A stretch of 35,529 nucleotides of DNA from Bacillus sp. J33 (GTDB lineage Bacteria; Bacillota; Bacilli; Bacillales; Cytobacillaceae), in assembly GCF_000518885.1 (NCBI RefSeq), contig NZ_JAEL01000055.1, positions 1 to 35,529 on the forward strand, given 5' to 3'. The notes beneath the pieces are model-generated. The model was not told the origin of the DNA. It was given only the letters and a program-made list of their open reading frames with translations, and made no database searches. How positions within the stretch are numbered: the stretch's first letter is position 1; the number at the start of each line of letters is the position of its first letter. Below, piece after piece: positions 1 through 12,774 of the stretch. Made by a program: the position numbers and the translations under genes.

Positions 1-286
1 CAACCTAATTAAAAAATATCAAATGAAAGCGAGCATGTCTAGAAAGGGCAACTGCTGGGACAATGCTTGTATGGAAAACTTCTTTAGTCATTTTAAGACT
101 GAATGTTTTTATCTATATTCATTCAAAACAGCTCAAGAGGTTAAAGACGCCTTAAAAAAATATATGAGATTCTATAATCATGGACGTTTTCAAAAGAAAT
201 TAAAGAACCTGAGCCCTTATCAATTCAGGACTCAGGCTGCATAATTGTGCTTTTTTATTACTGTCTACTTTACAGGGGTCACTTCA
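1..286 (+). mobile_element. Right end of an IS3-family (IS150-like) insertion sequence
   Basis: The window opens inside an insertion sequence that runs off the left edge. It contains the C-terminal end of an IS3-family transposase and, 17 bp after its stop codon, a terminal-repeat-like sequence beginning TGTCTACTTTACAGGGG at 262. IS3-family ends finish in CA. Two CA candidates exist, at 280-281 and 285-286, so the exact boundary is uncertain by about 5 bp. The left end and target-site duplication are outside the window. The element is convergent with tuf and is the only plus-strand coding DNA here. Confidence 0.8.
2..244 (+). CDS. IS3-family transposase OrfB, C-terminal part (cut by window edge)
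   Basis: The reading frame is open from the window edge to a TAA at 242-244, giving the last 80 or so residues of an IS3-family DDE transposase (integrase catalytic core). The sequence SRKGNCWDNACMENFF is the signature around the third catalytic residue; the glutamate of MENFF is the E of the D-D-E triad. The downstream HFKTE and the YMRFYNHGRFQ/LSPYQFR segments are the usual C-terminal features of the IS150 subgroup. No frameshift or internal stop is visible in the part present. Whether the whole transposase is intact cannot be judged, because the start and first two catalytic aspartates lie outside the window. Confidence 0.9.
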   Translation, partial: NLIKKYQMKASMSRKGNCWDNACMENFFSHFKTECFYLYSFKTAQEVKDALKKYMRFYNHGRFQKKLKNLSPYQFRTQAA

Positions 287-314
287 TCACCCATCTGCTT
301 TTTTTTAAATATTA
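287..314 (-). other. Short tuf-IS junction, possible interrupted tuf terminator
   Basis: Only about 30 bp separate the tuf stop codon from the IS end. On the tuf-sense strand the segment reads as an A-rich stretch (A8) followed by GCAGATGGGTGA and then the IS. An A-tract followed by the rising arm of a hairpin is how many Bacillus terminators begin, but no matching falling arm or U-tract exists before the IS. This suggests, but does not prove, that the insertion split the tuf terminator. Confidence 0.35.
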
Positions 315-1502
<1,188 letters not shown>

Positions 1503-1546
1503 TAGAAAAATCCTCCTTTAGATTATAAAAGTTAAGTATTTTAGTT

Positions 1547-1574
1547 GCTGTGGAGAGGCGTGCCTTTCCACAGC
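1547..1574 (-). other. Strong hairpin in the fusA-tuf gap
   Basis: GCTGTGGA (1547-1554) pairs with TCCACAGC (1567-1574). The pairing continues inward to a 12-bp stem with one G-U pair and a 4-nt loop. On the tuf-sense strand it is followed by AACTAAAATAC, not a U-run, so it does not look like a normal terminator. It sits about 45 nt upstream of the tuf start codon. An mRNA processing or stabilising element is possible but unproven. Confidence 0.6.
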
Positions 1575-1623
1575 GCTTTTTGCCTACATTAGTAGTTATA
1601 CTTGATTAAAAAGGTAAAATCAA

Positions 1624-3702
1624 TTATTCACCTTTATTTTTTTTGATGATTTCTTCAGAAATTGATTTTGGTACTTCTTCATAGTGGTCGAAGTGCATTG
1701 AGAATGTACCGCGGCCTTGCGTATTAGAACGCAATGAAGTTGCGTAGCCAAACATTTCTGATAGAGGCACCATAGCACGAACTACTTGTGCGTTACCGCG
1801 TGCTTCCATACCTTCTACACGTCCACGGCGTGATGTAACATCACCCATGATGTCTCCCATGTATTCTTCAGGGATTACTACTTCTACCTTCATAACCGGC
1901 TCAAGAATTACAGGATTACATTTTGACGCAGCGTTCTTAAGTGCCATAGATGCAGCAATCTTAAACGCCATTTCAGAAGAGTCAACATCATGGTAAGAAC
2001 CATCAAATAGTTTAGCTTTGATATCTACCATTGGGAATCCAGCAAGTACTCCTCTTTCAAGTGCATCTTCAAGACCTGCTTGAACAGCTGGGATGTATTC
2101 ACGCGGAACAACACCACCAACGATTGCGTTTTCGAATTCGAAGCCTTTACCTTCTTCATTTGGAGCAAATTCGATCCATACATGTCCGAATTGTCCGCGT
2201 CCACCGGATTGGCGAGCAAATTTACCTTCAACTTGCGCTGAAGTGCGGAAAGTTTCGCGGTACGCAACCTGAGGAGCACCCACGTTCGCTTCCACTTTAA
2301 ATTCACGCTTCATACGGTCAACAAGGATATCAAGGTGAAGCTCACCCATACCTGCAATGATAACCTGTCCAGTTTCCTGGTCAGTATGCGCACGGAATGT
2401 AGGATCTTCCTCTTGAAGTTTTTGAAGAGCAGTTGTCATTTTATCTTGGTCAGCCTTAGACTTAGGCTCGATAGATAATGAGATAACTGGCTCTGGGAAT
2501 TCCATAGACTCAAGAATTACAAGATTCTTTTCGTCACATAGAGTATCACCAGTAGAAGTGTCCTTAAGACCTACTGCAGCTGCGATATCTCCAGCATACA
2601 CTGTAGAGATCTCTTCACGGGAGTTTGCGTGCATTTGCAGGATGCGTCCCACACGCTCACGCTTTCCTTTAGTAGAGTTCTGTACGTATGAACCAGAGTT
2701 CAATGTACCAGAGTATACACGGAAGAATGTAAGTTTACCAACATAAGGGTCAGTCATTACTTTGAACGCAAGTGCTGCGAAAGGTGCATCATCGCTTGAT
2801 GGACGAGTAACTTCTTCATCTGTATCCGGAGTTGTACCTTTGATAGCTGGTACATCAAGTGGAGATGGAAGATATTCGATTACAGCATCAAGCATTTTTT
2901 GAACACCTTTATTTTTGAAAGCAGATCCACAGATTACTGGATAGAATTCAACGTTTACAGTACCTTTACGAATAGCAGCCTTAAGCTCTTCGTTCGTGAT
3001 TTCTTCACCGCCAAGGTATTTCTCCATTAATTCTTCATCAAGTTCTGCTGCCGCTTCAATTAGCTTTTCGCGGTATTCTTCAGCTTGATCCATGTATTCT
3101 TCAGGAATTTCACGTTCTTCGATTTCTGTACCTAAGTCATTGCCGTAGAACGTAGCTTTCATTTCAATTAGATCGATGATGCCTTCGAATTGGTCTTCAG
3201 CACCGATAGGCAATTGGATTGCTGCAGCATTTGCTTGCAGACGATCATGCAATGTGCTTAATGAGTACAAGAAGTCAGCACCGATTTTGTCCATTTTGTT
3301 TACGAATACCACACGTGGTACTCCGTAAGTTGTTGCTTGGCGCCAAACTGTTTCAGTTTGCGGCTCAACACCTGATTGTGCATCAAGTACAGCTACCGCA
3401 CCATCAAGGACACGAAGGGAACGTTCAACTTCAACTGTGAAGTCTACGTGTCCAGGAGTGTCGATGATGTTAACACGGTGGCCTTTCCACTGTGCTGTCG
3501 TTGCAGCAGAAGTAATTGTGATTCCACGCTCTTGCTCCTGCTCCATCCAGTCCATCTGTGAAGCACCTTCGTGCGTTTCACCGATTTTGTGGATACGGCC
3601 AGTGTAGTAAAGTACACGCTCAGTTGTTGTTGTTTTACCAGCATCAATATGAGCCATGATACCAATATTGCGAGTATTTTCTAAGGAGAACTCTCTAGCC
3701 AT
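1624..3702 (-). CDS. fusA: Translation elongation factor G
   Basis: EF-G, 692 residues, the usual length for Bacillus. This ribosomal GTPase drives translocation and, with RRF, ribosome recycling. The P-loop AHIDAGKTT is near residues 17-25, followed by RGITITSAA (switch I), DTPGHVDF (switch II) and NKMDK. Domains II to V follow; domain IV carries the conserved GGRGQFGHV segment and domain V ends in the usual acidic/lysine-rich tail. The ATG is preceded by AGGAAGGAGAAAG. It lies 51 bp after rpsG in the same direction, which fits cotranscription in the str operon. Confidence 0.99.
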   Translation of the reverse strand: MAREFSLENTRNIGIMAHIDAGKTTTTERVLYYTGRIHKIGETHEGASQMDWMEQEQERGITITSAATTAQWKGHRVNIIDTPGHVDFTVEVERSLRVLDGAVAVLDAQSGVEPQTETVWRQATTYGVPRVVFVNKMDKIGADFLYSLSTLHDRLQANAAAIQLPIGAEDQFEGIIDLIEMKATFYGNDLGTEIEEREIPEEYMDQAEEYREKLIEAAAELDEELMEKYLGGEEITNEELKAAIRKGTVNVEFYPVICGSAFKNKGVQKMLDAVIEYLPSPLDVPAIKGTTPDTDEEVTRPSSDDAPFAALAFKVMTDPYVGKLTFFRVYSGTLNSGSYVQNSTKGKRERVGRILQMHANSREEISTVYAGDIAAAVGLKDTSTGDTLCDEKNLVILESMEFPEPVISLSIEPKSKADQDKMTTALQKLQEEDPTFRAHTDQETGQVIIAGMGELHLDILVDRMKREFKVEANVGAPQVAYRETFRTSAQVEGKFARQSGGRGQFGHVWIEFAPNEEGKGFEFENAIVGGVVPREYIPAVQAGLEDALERGVLAGFPMVDIKAKLFDGSYHDVDSSEMAFKIAASMALKNAASKCNPVILEPVMKVEVVIPEEYMGDIMGDVTSRRGRVEGMEARGNAQVVRAMVPLSEMFGYATSLRSNTQGRGTFSMHFDHYEEVPKSISEEIIKKNKGE

Positions 3703-3753
3703 TGGGTCTTTCTCCTTCCTAGTATGAGTGTTATTTTAATTAAGCTGTAAATC

Positions 3754-4239
<486 letters not shown>

Positions 4240-4266
4240 TCAAAGATGTTTATCTATTTAATAGAA

Positions 4267-4689
4267 TTATTTTTTAGCTGCTTTTGGACGCTTAGCACCG
4301 TATTTAGAACGGCCTTGCATACGGTTGTTAACACCAGCAGTATCTAAAGCGCCGCGTACGATGTGGTAACGCACACCCGGTAAGTCTTTTACACGACCTC
4401 CACGGATCAACACTACACTGTGCTCTTGCAGGTTGTGTCCGATACCAGGGATGTAAGCATTAACCTCGATACCGTTAGTCAAACGAACACGTGCATATTT
4501 ACGCAACGCTGAGTTCGGCTTCTTAGGAGTCATTGTACCAACACGAGTACATACACCACGCTTTTGAGGTGAAGCTACGTTAGTTTGAGTTTTCTTGAAG
4601 CTGTTGTAGCCTTTGTTAAGTGCTGGTGAGTTAGACTTCTCAGACTTAGTTTGACGAGGCTTGCGCACTAATTGATTAATAGTAGGCAT
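4267..4689 (-). CDS. rpsL: 30S ribosomal protein S12
   Basis: Ribosomal protein S12, 140 residues, part of the decoding centre. The reading frame is open further upstream, but the conserved N-terminus [12 protein letters not shown] and the ribosome-binding site GGGAGGAAAACTCAA place the start at 4689. The streptomycin-determining loop [11 protein letters not shown] has lysine at residue 56, and the second loop [13 protein letters not shown] has lysine at residue 101; both are the sensitive-type residues. It is the second gene of the operon, about 100 bp after rplGB. Confidence 0.98.
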   Translation of the reverse strand: MPTINQLVRKPRQTKSEKSNSPALNKGYNSFKKTQTNVASPQKRGVCTRVGTMTPKKPNSALRKYARVRLTNGIEVNAYIPGIGHNLQEHSVVLIRGGRVKDLPGVRYHIVRGALDTAGVNNRMQGRSKYGAKRPKAAKK

Positions 4690-4791
4690 TTGAGTTTTCC
4701 TCCCTTCGAATTTGTTTAAGCCCACACATCCAGGTGGTTCATTTTGATGCAAAAACAAAGTTCTTGCAGATACAATCTACAAAAACAGTTT

Positions 4792-5040
4792 TTAATGAGA
4801 TATGGCAACAGCTGCGGCTCCTACTTCAATTCCGCATGCTTTTCCGAGCTTTTTCATCGAATCCACATACACAATGGGAACATTCATCTCTTTCGCTGTG
4901 TTTACCACTTTCGCTGTCACTCTCGGATCAGCGTCTTTGGCAATAACAACTTCATCGACTGTTCCTTGCTTAAGAGCTTTAACTGTTTGCTTTGTTCCTA
5001 CAATAAAACTTTTTGCCTGCAATACTTTATCATAAGACAT
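4792..5040 (-). CDS. rplGB: L7Ae-family K-turn-binding ribosomal protein (YbxF type)
   Basis: An 82-residue protein of the L7Ae/L30e/S12e family, corresponding to B. subtilis YbxF (RplGB). Family members bind kink-turn RNAs; the bacterial YbxF binds K-turns in vitro and associates with ribosomes. The core [26 protein letters not shown] contains the usual TVKAL and the acidic/lysine loop that contacts the K-turn. The ATG follows TTTGGAGGATACAGTAA. It is the first gene of the str unit: a SigA-type promoter lies 46-74 bp upstream of its start, and it precedes rpsL as in B. subtilis. Confidence 0.93.
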   Translation of the reverse strand: MSYDKVLQAKSFIVGTKQTVKALKQGTVDEVVIAKDADPRVTAKVVNTAKEMNVPIVYVDSMKKLGKACGIEVGAAAVAISH

Positions 5041-5085
5041 TTACTGTATCCTCCAAAGTATCCGGTGAATAGGAGCACCTTTGCT

Positions 5086-5114
5086 ATAGTAACATCTTCA
5101 TATTTTGATGTCAA
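5086..5114 (-). promoter_or_regulatory. SigA-type promoter of the rplGB-rpsL-rpsG-fusA-tuf unit
   Basis: A perfect -35 TTGACA (5114-5109), a 17-bp spacer and TACTAT (5091-5086) as -10. It lies between the rpoC terminator hairpin and the rplGB ribosome-binding site, where a promoter for the str operon is expected. Confidence 0.75.
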
Positions 5115-5147
5115 CAAGCAAAATGTTTTTTATTGCATTTTATAACT

Positions 5148-5186
5148 TTAAAATGCGGCACTTGCTGTAAATTGAGCAAGCACCGC
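5148..5186 (-). terminator. Terminator after rpoC
   Basis: Twelve nucleotides starting GCGGTGCTTGCT just after the rpoC stop pair with AGCAAGTGCCGC across an 8-nt loop (arms 5175-5186 and 5155-5166). The two G-U pairs form only in minus-strand RNA, which supports the orientation. The following tract is ATTTTAAAG, a modest U-run. Confidence 0.65.
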
Positions 5187-5198
5187 AATAAATATAAT

Positions 5199-8100
5199 TT
5201 ATTCCACTGTTACAGTATCTTCAGACGCCTCTTGATTTGTATAAGGCTCCGCTCTTCTGTAACGCTGCATACCAGTTCCGGCAGGAACCAGTTTACCAAT
5301 AATAACATTTTCTTTAAGGCCTAGGAGCTCATCGCGCTTGCCTTTGATAGCTGCATCTGTAAGAACTCTTGTCGTCTCCTGGAAGGATGCCGCAGATAAG
5401 AAGGAATCCGTTTCAAGAGAAGCCTTCGTGATTCCAAGCAGAACCGGACGTCCGGTAGCAGGCATTTTACCGGCTAGAAGTGCTTTTTCGTTGGCGTCTG
5501 TAAACTGATGGATATCAAGCAGTGTACCAGGAAGTACATCTGTCTCTGCAGCATCAATTACACGCACTTTGCGAAGTATTTGGCGGACCATAACTTCGAT
5601 GTGCTTATCGCCAATTTCAACACCCTGCATGCGGTATACCTTTTGAACTTCACGAAGCAAGTATTCTTGAACCGCTGTAACATCTCTTACTTTAATTAAT
5701 TCTTTCGGGTCAATAGAACCTTCAGTCAATTCCTGACCGCGTACTACCTCGTCATTTACAGCAACTTTTAGGCGTGCTGTATAAGGAGCTGTATAAGTCT
5801 TGGACTCAACTTCACCTTGAACAACAATCTCATGCTGGCGGTCACGGCCTTCGTTAATGCCAACTACCACACCATCAATTTCAGAAATGACGGCTTGACC
5901 TTTAGGATTACGCGCTTCGAAAATTTCCTGGATACGCGGTAAACCTTGAGTGATATCGTCTCCAGCTACACCGCCGGTATGGAACGTACGCATTGTTAAC
6001 TGTGTACCAGGTTCACCAATGGACTGGGCAGCGATGATACCTACTGCTTCACCCACTTCAACCTCTTGGCCAGTAGCCAGGTTGCGGCCGTAGCACTTCT
6101 TACAAACACCATGGCGAGTGTTGCAAGTGAATGCTGAACGGATCCATACCTTCTCAATTCCTGCTGAAACAATTTCGTTAGCGATATCTTCAGTAATTAG
6201 GCCATTTTCAGCCACGATCACTTCTTTAGTCTCAGGATGTCTGATATTTCTTCTTGCATATCGGCCGATCAAACGCTCTTCAAGCGACTCGATAATTTCT
6301 GTTCCGTCTTTAAGAGCTGAAATCAATAGACCGCGGTCTGTTCCGCAATCATCATCACGAACGATTACATCCTGCGCAACGTCTACAAGACGGCGAGTCA
6401 AGTAACCTGAGTCAGCTGTTTTTAGAGCCGTATCCGCAAGACCTTTACGTGCACCATGAGTGGAGATAAAGTACTCGAGAACTGTTAAGCCTTCACGGAA
6501 ACTTGATTTAATCGGTAACTCAATGATACGTCCAGCCGGGTTGGCCATCAGTCCGCGCATACCAGCTAACTGAGTAAAGTTAGAAGCATTACCACGGGCA
6601 CCGGAGTCACTCATCATAAAGATCGGGTTCGATTTATCCAATGATTTCATCAGTTTGGACTGGATATTATCCTTCGCTGCACTCCAGATTGAAATAACCC
6701 GGTCGTAACGCTCGTCTTCTGTAATAAGACCGCGTCTGAACTGCTTCATAACGTTATCAACCTTGCTTTGTGCTTCCTGGATAATTTCCTGTTTCTCCCC
6801 TAATACCACGATATCGGCTACACCGACAGTGATACCGGCTTTTGTGGAGTATCTGAATCCTAGATTTTTCATGCGGTCAAGCATTTTTGACGTTTCAGTG
6901 ATTTTGAAACGCTTAAAGACTTCCGCAATGATATTACCAAGGATTTTTTTCTTAAACGGATCCACAAGAGGCATTTCCTTAATAACAGCTGCCACATCAG
7001 TTGCAGGATCTACAAAATACTTTTCAGGAGTTTCAATCTCGAGATTTTCTTTTGTAGGCTCATTGATATATGGGAATGTCTCTGGCAGTATCTCGTTGAA
7101 AATAAGCTTACCAACCGTAGTTAATAAAAGCTTTTTATTTTGTTCTTCAGTAAACGTCTGATTATTTAGTGAACCAGCATGGATAGCTACTCTTGTATGC
7201 AAATGAACATAGCCATTTTGGTAGGCAAGCAAAGCTTCGTTCGTATCATTGAAGATCATGCCTTCGCCAACAGCGCCTGCTCTTTCAAGAGTAAGATAAT
7301 AGTTACCTAATACCATGTCCTGTGAAGGAGTAACAACAGGCTTTCCATCTTTCGGGTTCAGAATGTTCTGTGCAGCAAGCATTAATAAACGGGCTTCAGC
7401 TTGCGCCTCTGCTGATAAAGGTACGTGAACCGCCATTTGGTCACCATCGAAGTCTGCGTTATATGCAGTACATACTAGCGGGTGAAGGCGGATTGCGCGC
7501 CCTTCTACCAATGTAGGCTCGAACGCCTGAATACCGAGTCTGTGAAGAGTCGGTGCACGGTTAAGCAATACAGGGTGTTCTTTAATAACACTTTCAAGAA
7601 CGTCCCATACTTCAGGCTGGACTCTTTCAATTTTGCGTTTAGCAGACTTGATGTTGTGGGCTAGGCCCTTTTCCACCAATTCCTTCATAACAAATGGCTT
7701 GAACAATTCCAATGCCATTTCTTTCGGAAGTCCGCACTGATACATTTTCAAGTTTGGCCCTACTACGATAACAGAACGGCCTGAGTAGTCAACACGCTTA
7801 CCAAGCAAGTTTTGGCGGAATCGGCCTTGCTTACCTTTTAGCATGTGTGATAATGATTTTAAAGGACGGTTTCCTGGTCCTGTAACAGGTCTGCCGCGGC
7901 GTCCATTATCAATTAGAGCATCAACAGCTTCCTGAAGCATACGCTTTTCGTTTTGAACAATGATGCTTGGAGCACCAAGATCCAATAAACGCTTCAAGCG
8001 GTTGTTTCGGTTGATTACACGGCGGTACAGGTCATTTAAATCAGAAGTGGCGAAACGGCCGCCATCAAGCTGTACCATTGGGCGAAGCTCCGGCGGAATG

Positions 8101-8798
8101 ACCGGAAGAACGTCTAGAATCATCCATGAAGGTTCGTTTCCGGAACCACGGAAGGCTTCAAGCACTTCAAGGCGCTTAATAGCGCGTGTTCGGCGCTGTC
8201 CTTGTGCCGTTTTCAATTCCTCTTTCAGGGTATCTACTTCTTTGTTGAGGTCAATATCAGAAAGAAGCTTCTTAATCGATTCAGCACCCATGGATGCTTG
8301 GAATTTATTTCCGTATTTTTCACGATATGCACGGTATTCTTTTTCAGAAAGAAGCTGTTTCTTCTCAAGAGCCGTATCGCCTGGATCAGTTACAACATAG
8401 GAAGCAAAATAGATAACTTCCTCAAGCGCACGCGGTGACATATCAAGTACAAGACCCATACGGCTTGGGATGCCTTTGAAATACCAGATATGGGATACAG
8501 GAGCTGCAAGTTCAATGTGGCCCATTCTCTCGCGGCGCACTTTCGCACGGGTTACTTCTACACCGCATCGATCACAGACAACACCTTTGTATCTTACACG
8601 CTTATACTTTCCACAATGACATTCCCAATCCTTAGTCGGCCCGAAAATGCGTTCGCAGAACAAACCGTCTTTTTCAGGTTTTAATGTACGATAGTTAATC
8701 GTTTCAGGTTTTTTAACCTCACCATGTGACCAAGAACGAATCTTATCGGGTGAAGCAAGACCTATTTTCATATACTCGAAATTGTTTACATCTAGCAA
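5199..8798 (-). CDS. rpoC: RNA polymerase subunit beta'
   Basis: Beta' subunit of RNA polymerase, 1199 residues, collinear with the B. subtilis protein. The N-terminal zinc ribbon has cysteines at 60, 62, 75 and 78. The catalytic magnesium-binding motif NADFDGDQ lies near residues 447-454. The second zinc site, [14 protein letters not shown], and the trigger-loop region [15 protein letters not shown] segment ([15 protein letters not shown]) are present. The start is TTG at 8798, preceded by GGGAGGT with a 7-nt spacer; the next residues [22 protein letters not shown] match the family N-terminus. It follows rpoB after a 147-bp gap containing a strong hairpin and is followed by a terminator. The tail is Glu/Thr/Val-rich, as in relatives. 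Confidence 0.99.
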   Translation of the reverse strand: MLDVNNFEYMKIGLASPDKIRSWSHGEVKKPETINYRTLKPEKDGLFCERIFGPTKDWECHCGKYKRVRYKGVVCDRCGVEVTRAKVRRERMGHIELAAPVSHIWYFKGIPSRMGLVLDMSPRALEEVIYFASYVVTDPGDTALEKKQLLSEKEYRAYREKYGNKFQASMGAESIKKLLSDIDLNKEVDTLKEELKTAQGQRRTRAIKRLEVLEAFRGSGNEPSWMILDVLPVIPPELRPMVQLDGGRFATSDLNDLYRRVINRNNRLKRLLDLGAPSIIVQNEKRMLQEAVDALIDNGRRGRPVTGPGNRPLKSLSHMLKGKQGRFRQNLLGKRVDYSGRSVIVVGPNLKMYQCGLPKEMALELFKPFVMKELVEKGLAHNIKSAKRKIERVQPEVWDVLESVIKEHPVLLNRAPTLHRLGIQAFEPTLVEGRAIRLHPLVCTAYNADFDGDQMAVHVPLSAEAQAEARLLMLAAQNILNPKDGKPVVTPSQDMVLGNYYLTLERAGAVGEGMIFNDTNEALLAYQNGYVHLHTRVAIHAGSLNNQTFTEEQNKKLLLTTVGKLIFNEILPETFPYINEPTKENLEIETPEKYFVDPATDVAAVIKEMPLVDPFKKKILGNIIAEVFKRFKITETSKMLDRMKNLGFRYSTKAGITVGVADIVVLGEKQEIIQEAQSKVDNVMKQFRRGLITEDERYDRVISIWSAAKDNIQSKLMKSLDKSNPIFMMSDSGARGNASNFTQLAGMRGLMANPAGRIIELPIKSSFREGLTVLEYFISTHGARKGLADTALKTADSGYLTRRLVDVAQDVIVRDDDCGTDRGLLISALKDGTEIIESLEERLIGRYARRNIRHPETKEVIVAENGLITEDIANEIVSAGIEKVWIRSAFTCNTRHGVCKKCYGRNLATGQEVEVGEAVGIIAAQSIGEPGTQLTMRTFHTGGVAGDDITQGLPRIQEIFEARNPKGQAVISEIDGVVVGINEGRDRQHEIVVQGEVESKTYTAPYTARLKVAVNDEVVRGQELTEGSIDPKELIKVRDVTAVQEYLLREVQKVYRMQGVEIGDKHIEVMVRQILRKVRVIDAAETDVLPGTLLDIHQFTDANEKALLAGKMPATGRPVLLGITKASLETDSFLSAASFQETTRVLTDAAIKGKRDELLGLKENVIIGKLVPAGTGMQRYRRAEPYTNQEASEDTVTVE

Positions 8799-8881
8799 GG
8801 GGCCTACCTCCCTTTTGATCTCCGGGTTTTACCCTTATTGCTCAATACAGCGGCATAATTGCCAGTTGCATATTCCCCGCA

Positions 8882-8902
8882 GCTTCGCCAGTAAGGCGAA
8901 GC
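8882..8902 (-). other. Hairpin in the rpoB-rpoC gap
   Basis: GCTTCGCC (8882-8889) and GGCGAAGC (8895-8902) form a perfect 8-bp stem with a 5-nt loop. It lies midway between the rpoB stop and the rpoC start. On the sense strand it is followed by TGCGGGGAATATG, not by a U-run, so it is not a typical terminator. A processing or stability element is possible. Confidence 0.6.
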
Positions 8903-8945
8903 GCAAAGGAATGAAGGAAATTTTAATTCCATTTTTATATGAAAG

Positions 8946-11900
8946 TTACTCTTTAGTGACTACTTCCTCTTCGTTTTGCGTCTCTGGTGCGATTGTCAAT
9001 GATTCAGCCTGCTGAACCTCTTCATCGTCCTCCAGGTCGCGCATTTCAATTTCTTCTTCATCGCCGGACAGGATTTTAACGTCCATACCCAAACTTTGAA
9101 GTTCCTTGATTAGTACCTTAAATGATTCAGGTACTCCCGGTTCAGGAACATTTTCGCCTTTTACGATTGATTCGTAAGTCTTAACACGTCCTACAACATC
9201 ATCAGATTTGACAGTTAAAATTTCCTGAAGGGTATATGCGGCACCATATGCCTCAAGTGCCCATACCTCCATCTCACCAAAACGCTGTCCCCCGAACTGA
9301 GCTTTACCGCCCAGCGGCTGCTGCGTTACTAGTGAGTAAGGTCCAGTTGAACGTGCATGCAGCTTGTCATCAACCATGTGCGCCAGTTTGATCATGTACA
9401 TGACACCTACTGATACACGGTTGTCAAACGGCTCTCCGGAGCGTCCATCATATAGGACAGTCTTAGCATCACGGGCCATGCCTGCTTCTTCGATCGTTGC
9501 CCAAACGTCTTCCTCACGGGCACCATCGAATACAGGAGAAGCAACGTGAATGCCAAGGGCTCTGGCAGCCATACCAAGGTGAAGCTCAAGCACCTGTCCG
9601 ATGTTCATACGTGATGGAACCCCTAATGGGTTTAACATGATGTCTACTGGAGTGCCGTCTGGTAAATATGGCATATCTTCTTCCGGTAAAATACGGGAGA
9701 TAACACCCTTGTTACCGTGGCGTCCGGCCATCTTGTCCCCTTCAGAGATTTTACGTTTTTGAACAATGTATACACGCACAAGCTGATTCACACCTGGAGG
9801 AAGCTCATCGCCGTCTTCCCTGTTAAACACTTTAACATCCAGTACAATACCGCCGCCGCCATGTGGCACACGGAGGGATGTATCGCGGACTTCACGTGCT
9901 TTTTCACCAAAGATAGCATGTAAAAGCCTTTCTTCAGCTGTCAGCTCAGTTACCCCTTTTGGAGTTACTTTACCAACAAGGAGATCGCCGTCTTTAACTT
10001 CCGCACCCGTACGGATAATTCCGCGCTCGTCAAGGTTTCGCAGTGCATCTTCCCCAACGTTAGGAATATCACGTGTAATTTCTTCAGGTCCAAGCTTTGT
10101 ATCGCGGGATTCAGATTCATATTCTTCAATATGGATGGATGTATAAACATCATCTTTTACAAGGCGCTCACTCATAATGATGGCATCCTCGTAGTTATAT
10201 CCATCCCATGTCATAAATGCTACAAGGACATTGCGGCCAAGCGCTAATTCTCCAAGCTCCATGGAAGGACCGTCAGCAAGGATTTCTCCTTTTGTCACAC
10301 GGTTTCCAACTGCTACGATAGGGCGCTGGTTATAGCATGTTCCCTGGTTCGAACGAATGAACTTAAGCATTCTGTATTTATCAAGATCGCCTTTTACTTC
10401 CTGTCCGTCTACATTGTTAATGCGGCGTACCCAAACTTCACGCGCTTCAACATGCTCAACAATTCCATCGTGTTTGCAGATTACTGCAGCACCGGAGTCT
10501 TTCCCAGATACATATTCCATACCAGTACCGACTCTTGGCGCTTCCGGCTGCATCAAAGGCACAGCCTGGCGCTGCATGTTCGCTCCCATAAGGGCACGGT
10601 TGGAGTCATCGTTTTCCAAGAAAGGAATACATGCTGTCGCTGCAGAAACTACCTGCTTAGGCGATACATCCATGTAATCGACACGATCGCGTTTTACAAC
10701 AGTGTTTTCACCCTTGAAGCGGGCAACTACTTCTTCATCCAGGAATGATCCATCTTCGCCAAGTTGAGCATTCGCCTGGGCAACTACATAATTATCCTCT
10801 TCATCGGCTGTCAGATAGTCGATGCGGGATGTAACCTTTCCAGTCTCTGGGTCAATGCGGCGGTACGGTGTTTCGATGAATCCAAAGCGGTTTACCTTCG
10901 CAAATGAAGATAGTGAGTTAATCAAACCGATGTTTGGTCCTTCAGGCGTTTCAATCGGACACATACGGCCATAGTGGGAGTAGTGAACGTCACGCACTTC
11001 GAAGCCTGCGCGTTCACGAGTTAGACCGCCCGGCCCTAACGCTGATAGACGGCGTTTATGTGTTAATTCAGCAAGCGGATTTGTTTGGTCCATGAACTGC
11101 GATAGCTGAGAGCTTCCGAAGAACTCTTTAATTGAAGCAATTACAGGACGAATATTAATCAGCTGCTGAGGTGTGATCGTATTTGTATCCTGGATAGACA
11201 TTCTCTCGCGGACCACACGCTCCATACGGGAAAGACCGATACGGAACTGGTTCTGCAATAGTTCTCCGACTGAACGAAGACGTCTGTTTCCAAGATGGTC
11301 GATATCATCTGTATCTCCTACAGAATGCAGAAGGTTAAAGAAATAACTGATTGAAGCAATGATGTCAGAAGGTGAAATGTTTTTCACTGCTTCTTCAACA
11401 TAGGCATTGCCGATTACATTGATGACTTTTTCGCCATCTTCATTAGGCGCGTAAATCTTAATAGACTGAAGCAATACTTCATCATCTACTACTCCGCCTA
11501 AAAGGCTTACGGTTTTAAAGCCGATACCCTTCTCCAGGTTAGGAAGGATCCGATCTAGTGTGCGGCGGTCAAGCGTAACGCCTTTTTCCGCAATGATTTC
11601 GCCAGTTTCTGGATCCACAAGCGTTTCAGCCAGTTTTTGACCGAACAGGCGATTTTTGATATGAAGCTTCTTATTGATCTTATAGCGTCCAACATTCGCC
11701 AGGTCATAGCGCTTTGGATCGAAAAATCTTGAGACAAGCAAGCTTTTCGCATTTTCAACCGTTGGCGGTTCGCCCGGACGAAGGCGCTCATAAATTTCAA
11801 GCAGCGCTTTCTCTGTACTTTCTGTATTATCTTTTTCAAGAGTGTTGCGAATGTACTCGTTGTCTCCAATCAAATCGATGATCTCTTGATCAGAGCCGAA

Positions 11901-12500
11901 CCCAAGTGCACGCAAAAGAACCGTAACGGGCAGTTTCCGAGTACGATCTATTCTGACGTATACGACGTCTTTGGCATCTGTTTCATACTCAAGCCAAGCG
12001 CCGCGGTTCGGGATTACGGTTGCTGTAAAGCCTTTTTTCCCGTTTTTATCAAGCTTTCCACTGAAATATACGCTCGGTGAACGTACAAGCTGGGATACAA
12101 TGACACGTTCCGCTCCATTAATAACGAACGTGCCTGTCTCTGTCATAAGCGGGAAGTCACCCATAAAGACATCCTGGTCTTTAACTTCGCCTGTTTCTTT
12201 GTTTACAAGACGCACTTTCACACGTAAAGGTGCAGAATATGTAACATCTCGTTCTTTCGATTCCTCAACGGAATATTTTGGTTCGCCAAGGCTGTAATCA
12301 ATAAATTCAAGCGACAAATTACCAGTAAAGTCTTCAATCGGAGAAATATCATGGAACATTTCTCGTAAACCCTCATCAAGAAACCATTGATAAGAAGAGG
12401 TTTGGATTTCGATTAGATTTGGTAATTCTAAAACTTCACTGATTCGTGCGTAACTTCTACGTTGGCGGTGTCGTCCATACTGAACTAGTTGACCTGTCAA
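8946..12500 (-). CDS. rpoB: RNA polymerase subunit beta
   Basis: Beta subunit of RNA polymerase, 1184 residues, collinear with Bacillus RpoB. The start is taken as TTG at 12500, giving [19 protein letters not shown]. The sequence GAGGGGTGA lies 5 nt upstream of this TTG, whereas it would overlap the alternative in-frame GTG at 12509. The rifampicin-binding cluster (roughly residues 465-495: [17 protein letters not shown] then [14 protein letters not shown]) has the sensitive-type sequence. The conserved [23 protein letters not shown] and [19 protein letters not shown] segments are all present. The C-terminal tail is highly acidic, typical of Bacillaceae. A promoter candidate lies at the end of ybxB and leaves a leader of about 240 nt. 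Confidence 0.99.
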   Translation of the reverse strand: MTGQLVQYGRHRQRRSYARISEVLELPNLIEIQTSSYQWFLDEGLREMFHDISPIEDFTGNLSLEFIDYSLGEPKYSVEESKERDVTYSAPLRVKVRLVNKETGEVKDQDVFMGDFPLMTETGTFVINGAERVIVSQLVRSPSVYFSGKLDKNGKKGFTATVIPNRGAWLEYETDAKDVVYVRIDRTRKLPVTVLLRALGFGSDQEIIDLIGDNEYIRNTLEKDNTESTEKALLEIYERLRPGEPPTVENAKSLLVSRFFDPKRYDLANVGRYKINKKLHIKNRLFGQKLAETLVDPETGEIIAEKGVTLDRRTLDRILPNLEKGIGFKTVSLLGGVVDDEVLLQSIKIYAPNEDGEKVINVIGNAYVEEAVKNISPSDIIASISYFFNLLHSVGDTDDIDHLGNRRLRSVGELLQNQFRIGLSRMERVVRERMSIQDTNTITPQQLINIRPVIASIKEFFGSSQLSQFMDQTNPLAELTHKRRLSALGPGGLTRERAGFEVRDVHYSHYGRMCPIETPEGPNIGLINSLSSFAKVNRFGFIETPYRRIDPETGKVTSRIDYLTADEEDNYVVAQANAQLGEDGSFLDEEVVARFKGENTVVKRDRVDYMDVSPKQVVSAATACIPFLENDDSNRALMGANMQRQAVPLMQPEAPRVGTGMEYVSGKDSGAAVICKHDGIVEHVEAREVWVRRINNVDGQEVKGDLDKYRMLKFIRSNQGTCYNQRPIVAVGNRVTKGEILADGPSMELGELALGRNVLVAFMTWDGYNYEDAIIMSERLVKDDVYTSIHIEEYESESRDTKLGPEEITRDIPNVGEDALRNLDERGIIRTGAEVKDGDLLVGKVTPKGVTELTAEERLLHAIFGEKAREVRDTSLRVPHGGGGIVLDVKVFNREDGDELPPGVNQLVRVYIVQKRKISEGDKMAGRHGNKGVISRILPEEDMPYLPDGTPVDIMLNPLGVPSRMNIGQVLELHLGMAARALGIHVASPVFDGAREEDVWATIEEAGMARDAKTVLYDGRSGEPFDNRVSVGVMYMIKLAHMVDDKLHARSTGPYSLVTQQPLGGKAQFGGQRFGEMEVWALEAYGAAYTLQEILTVKSDDVVGRVKTYESIVKGENVPEPGVPESFKVLIKELQSLGMDVKILSGDEEEIEMRDLEDDEEVQQAESLTIAPETQNEEEVVTKE

Positions 12501-12745
12501 CTGATTCACCCCTCAAATCAAGCGTTATTGTTGCTAATAGCAATTTATTATTATCCTATAAGAAAAGCGGGAACGTGAGCCAAACATCCATTCTTATAAG
12601 ACAAAAAGAAAAAGGGTTTTCACTTCAAAAACCACATTTTCACAATACGACTATTATTTTGTTAGCTTTCCCATTAAAACCAAATTTATACAACTATTAG
12701 ATAAATTTAGTTATAAATAGGAACATAATATGTTGGCATTTTACA

Positions 12746-12774
12746 ATACTATCATAGCAAAAAAGTCAAGTCAA
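12746..12774 (-). promoter_or_regulatory. Probable SigA-type promoter upstream of rpoB
   Basis: TTGACT (12774-12769), 17 bp, TAGTAT (12751-12746). The -35 overlaps the ybxB stop codon. A second overlapping pair exists: TTGACT (12769-12764), 15 bp, TATTGT (12748-12743). The exact elements are therefore uncertain, but promoter activity here is likely. The AT-rich 240-nt leader to rpoB has no recognisable riboswitch. Confidence 0.5.

Noticed and set aside
8946..12500. Rifampicin- or streptomycin-resistance changes in rpoB or rpsL
   Set aside because: The RpoB cluster and S12 loops (lysines 56 and 101) carry the sensitive-type residues; no known resistance substitution is seen.
12540..12740. Possible riboswitch or leader peptide in the long rpoB leader
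   Set aside because: Only weak short stems and AT-rich sequence; no known leader motif recognised.
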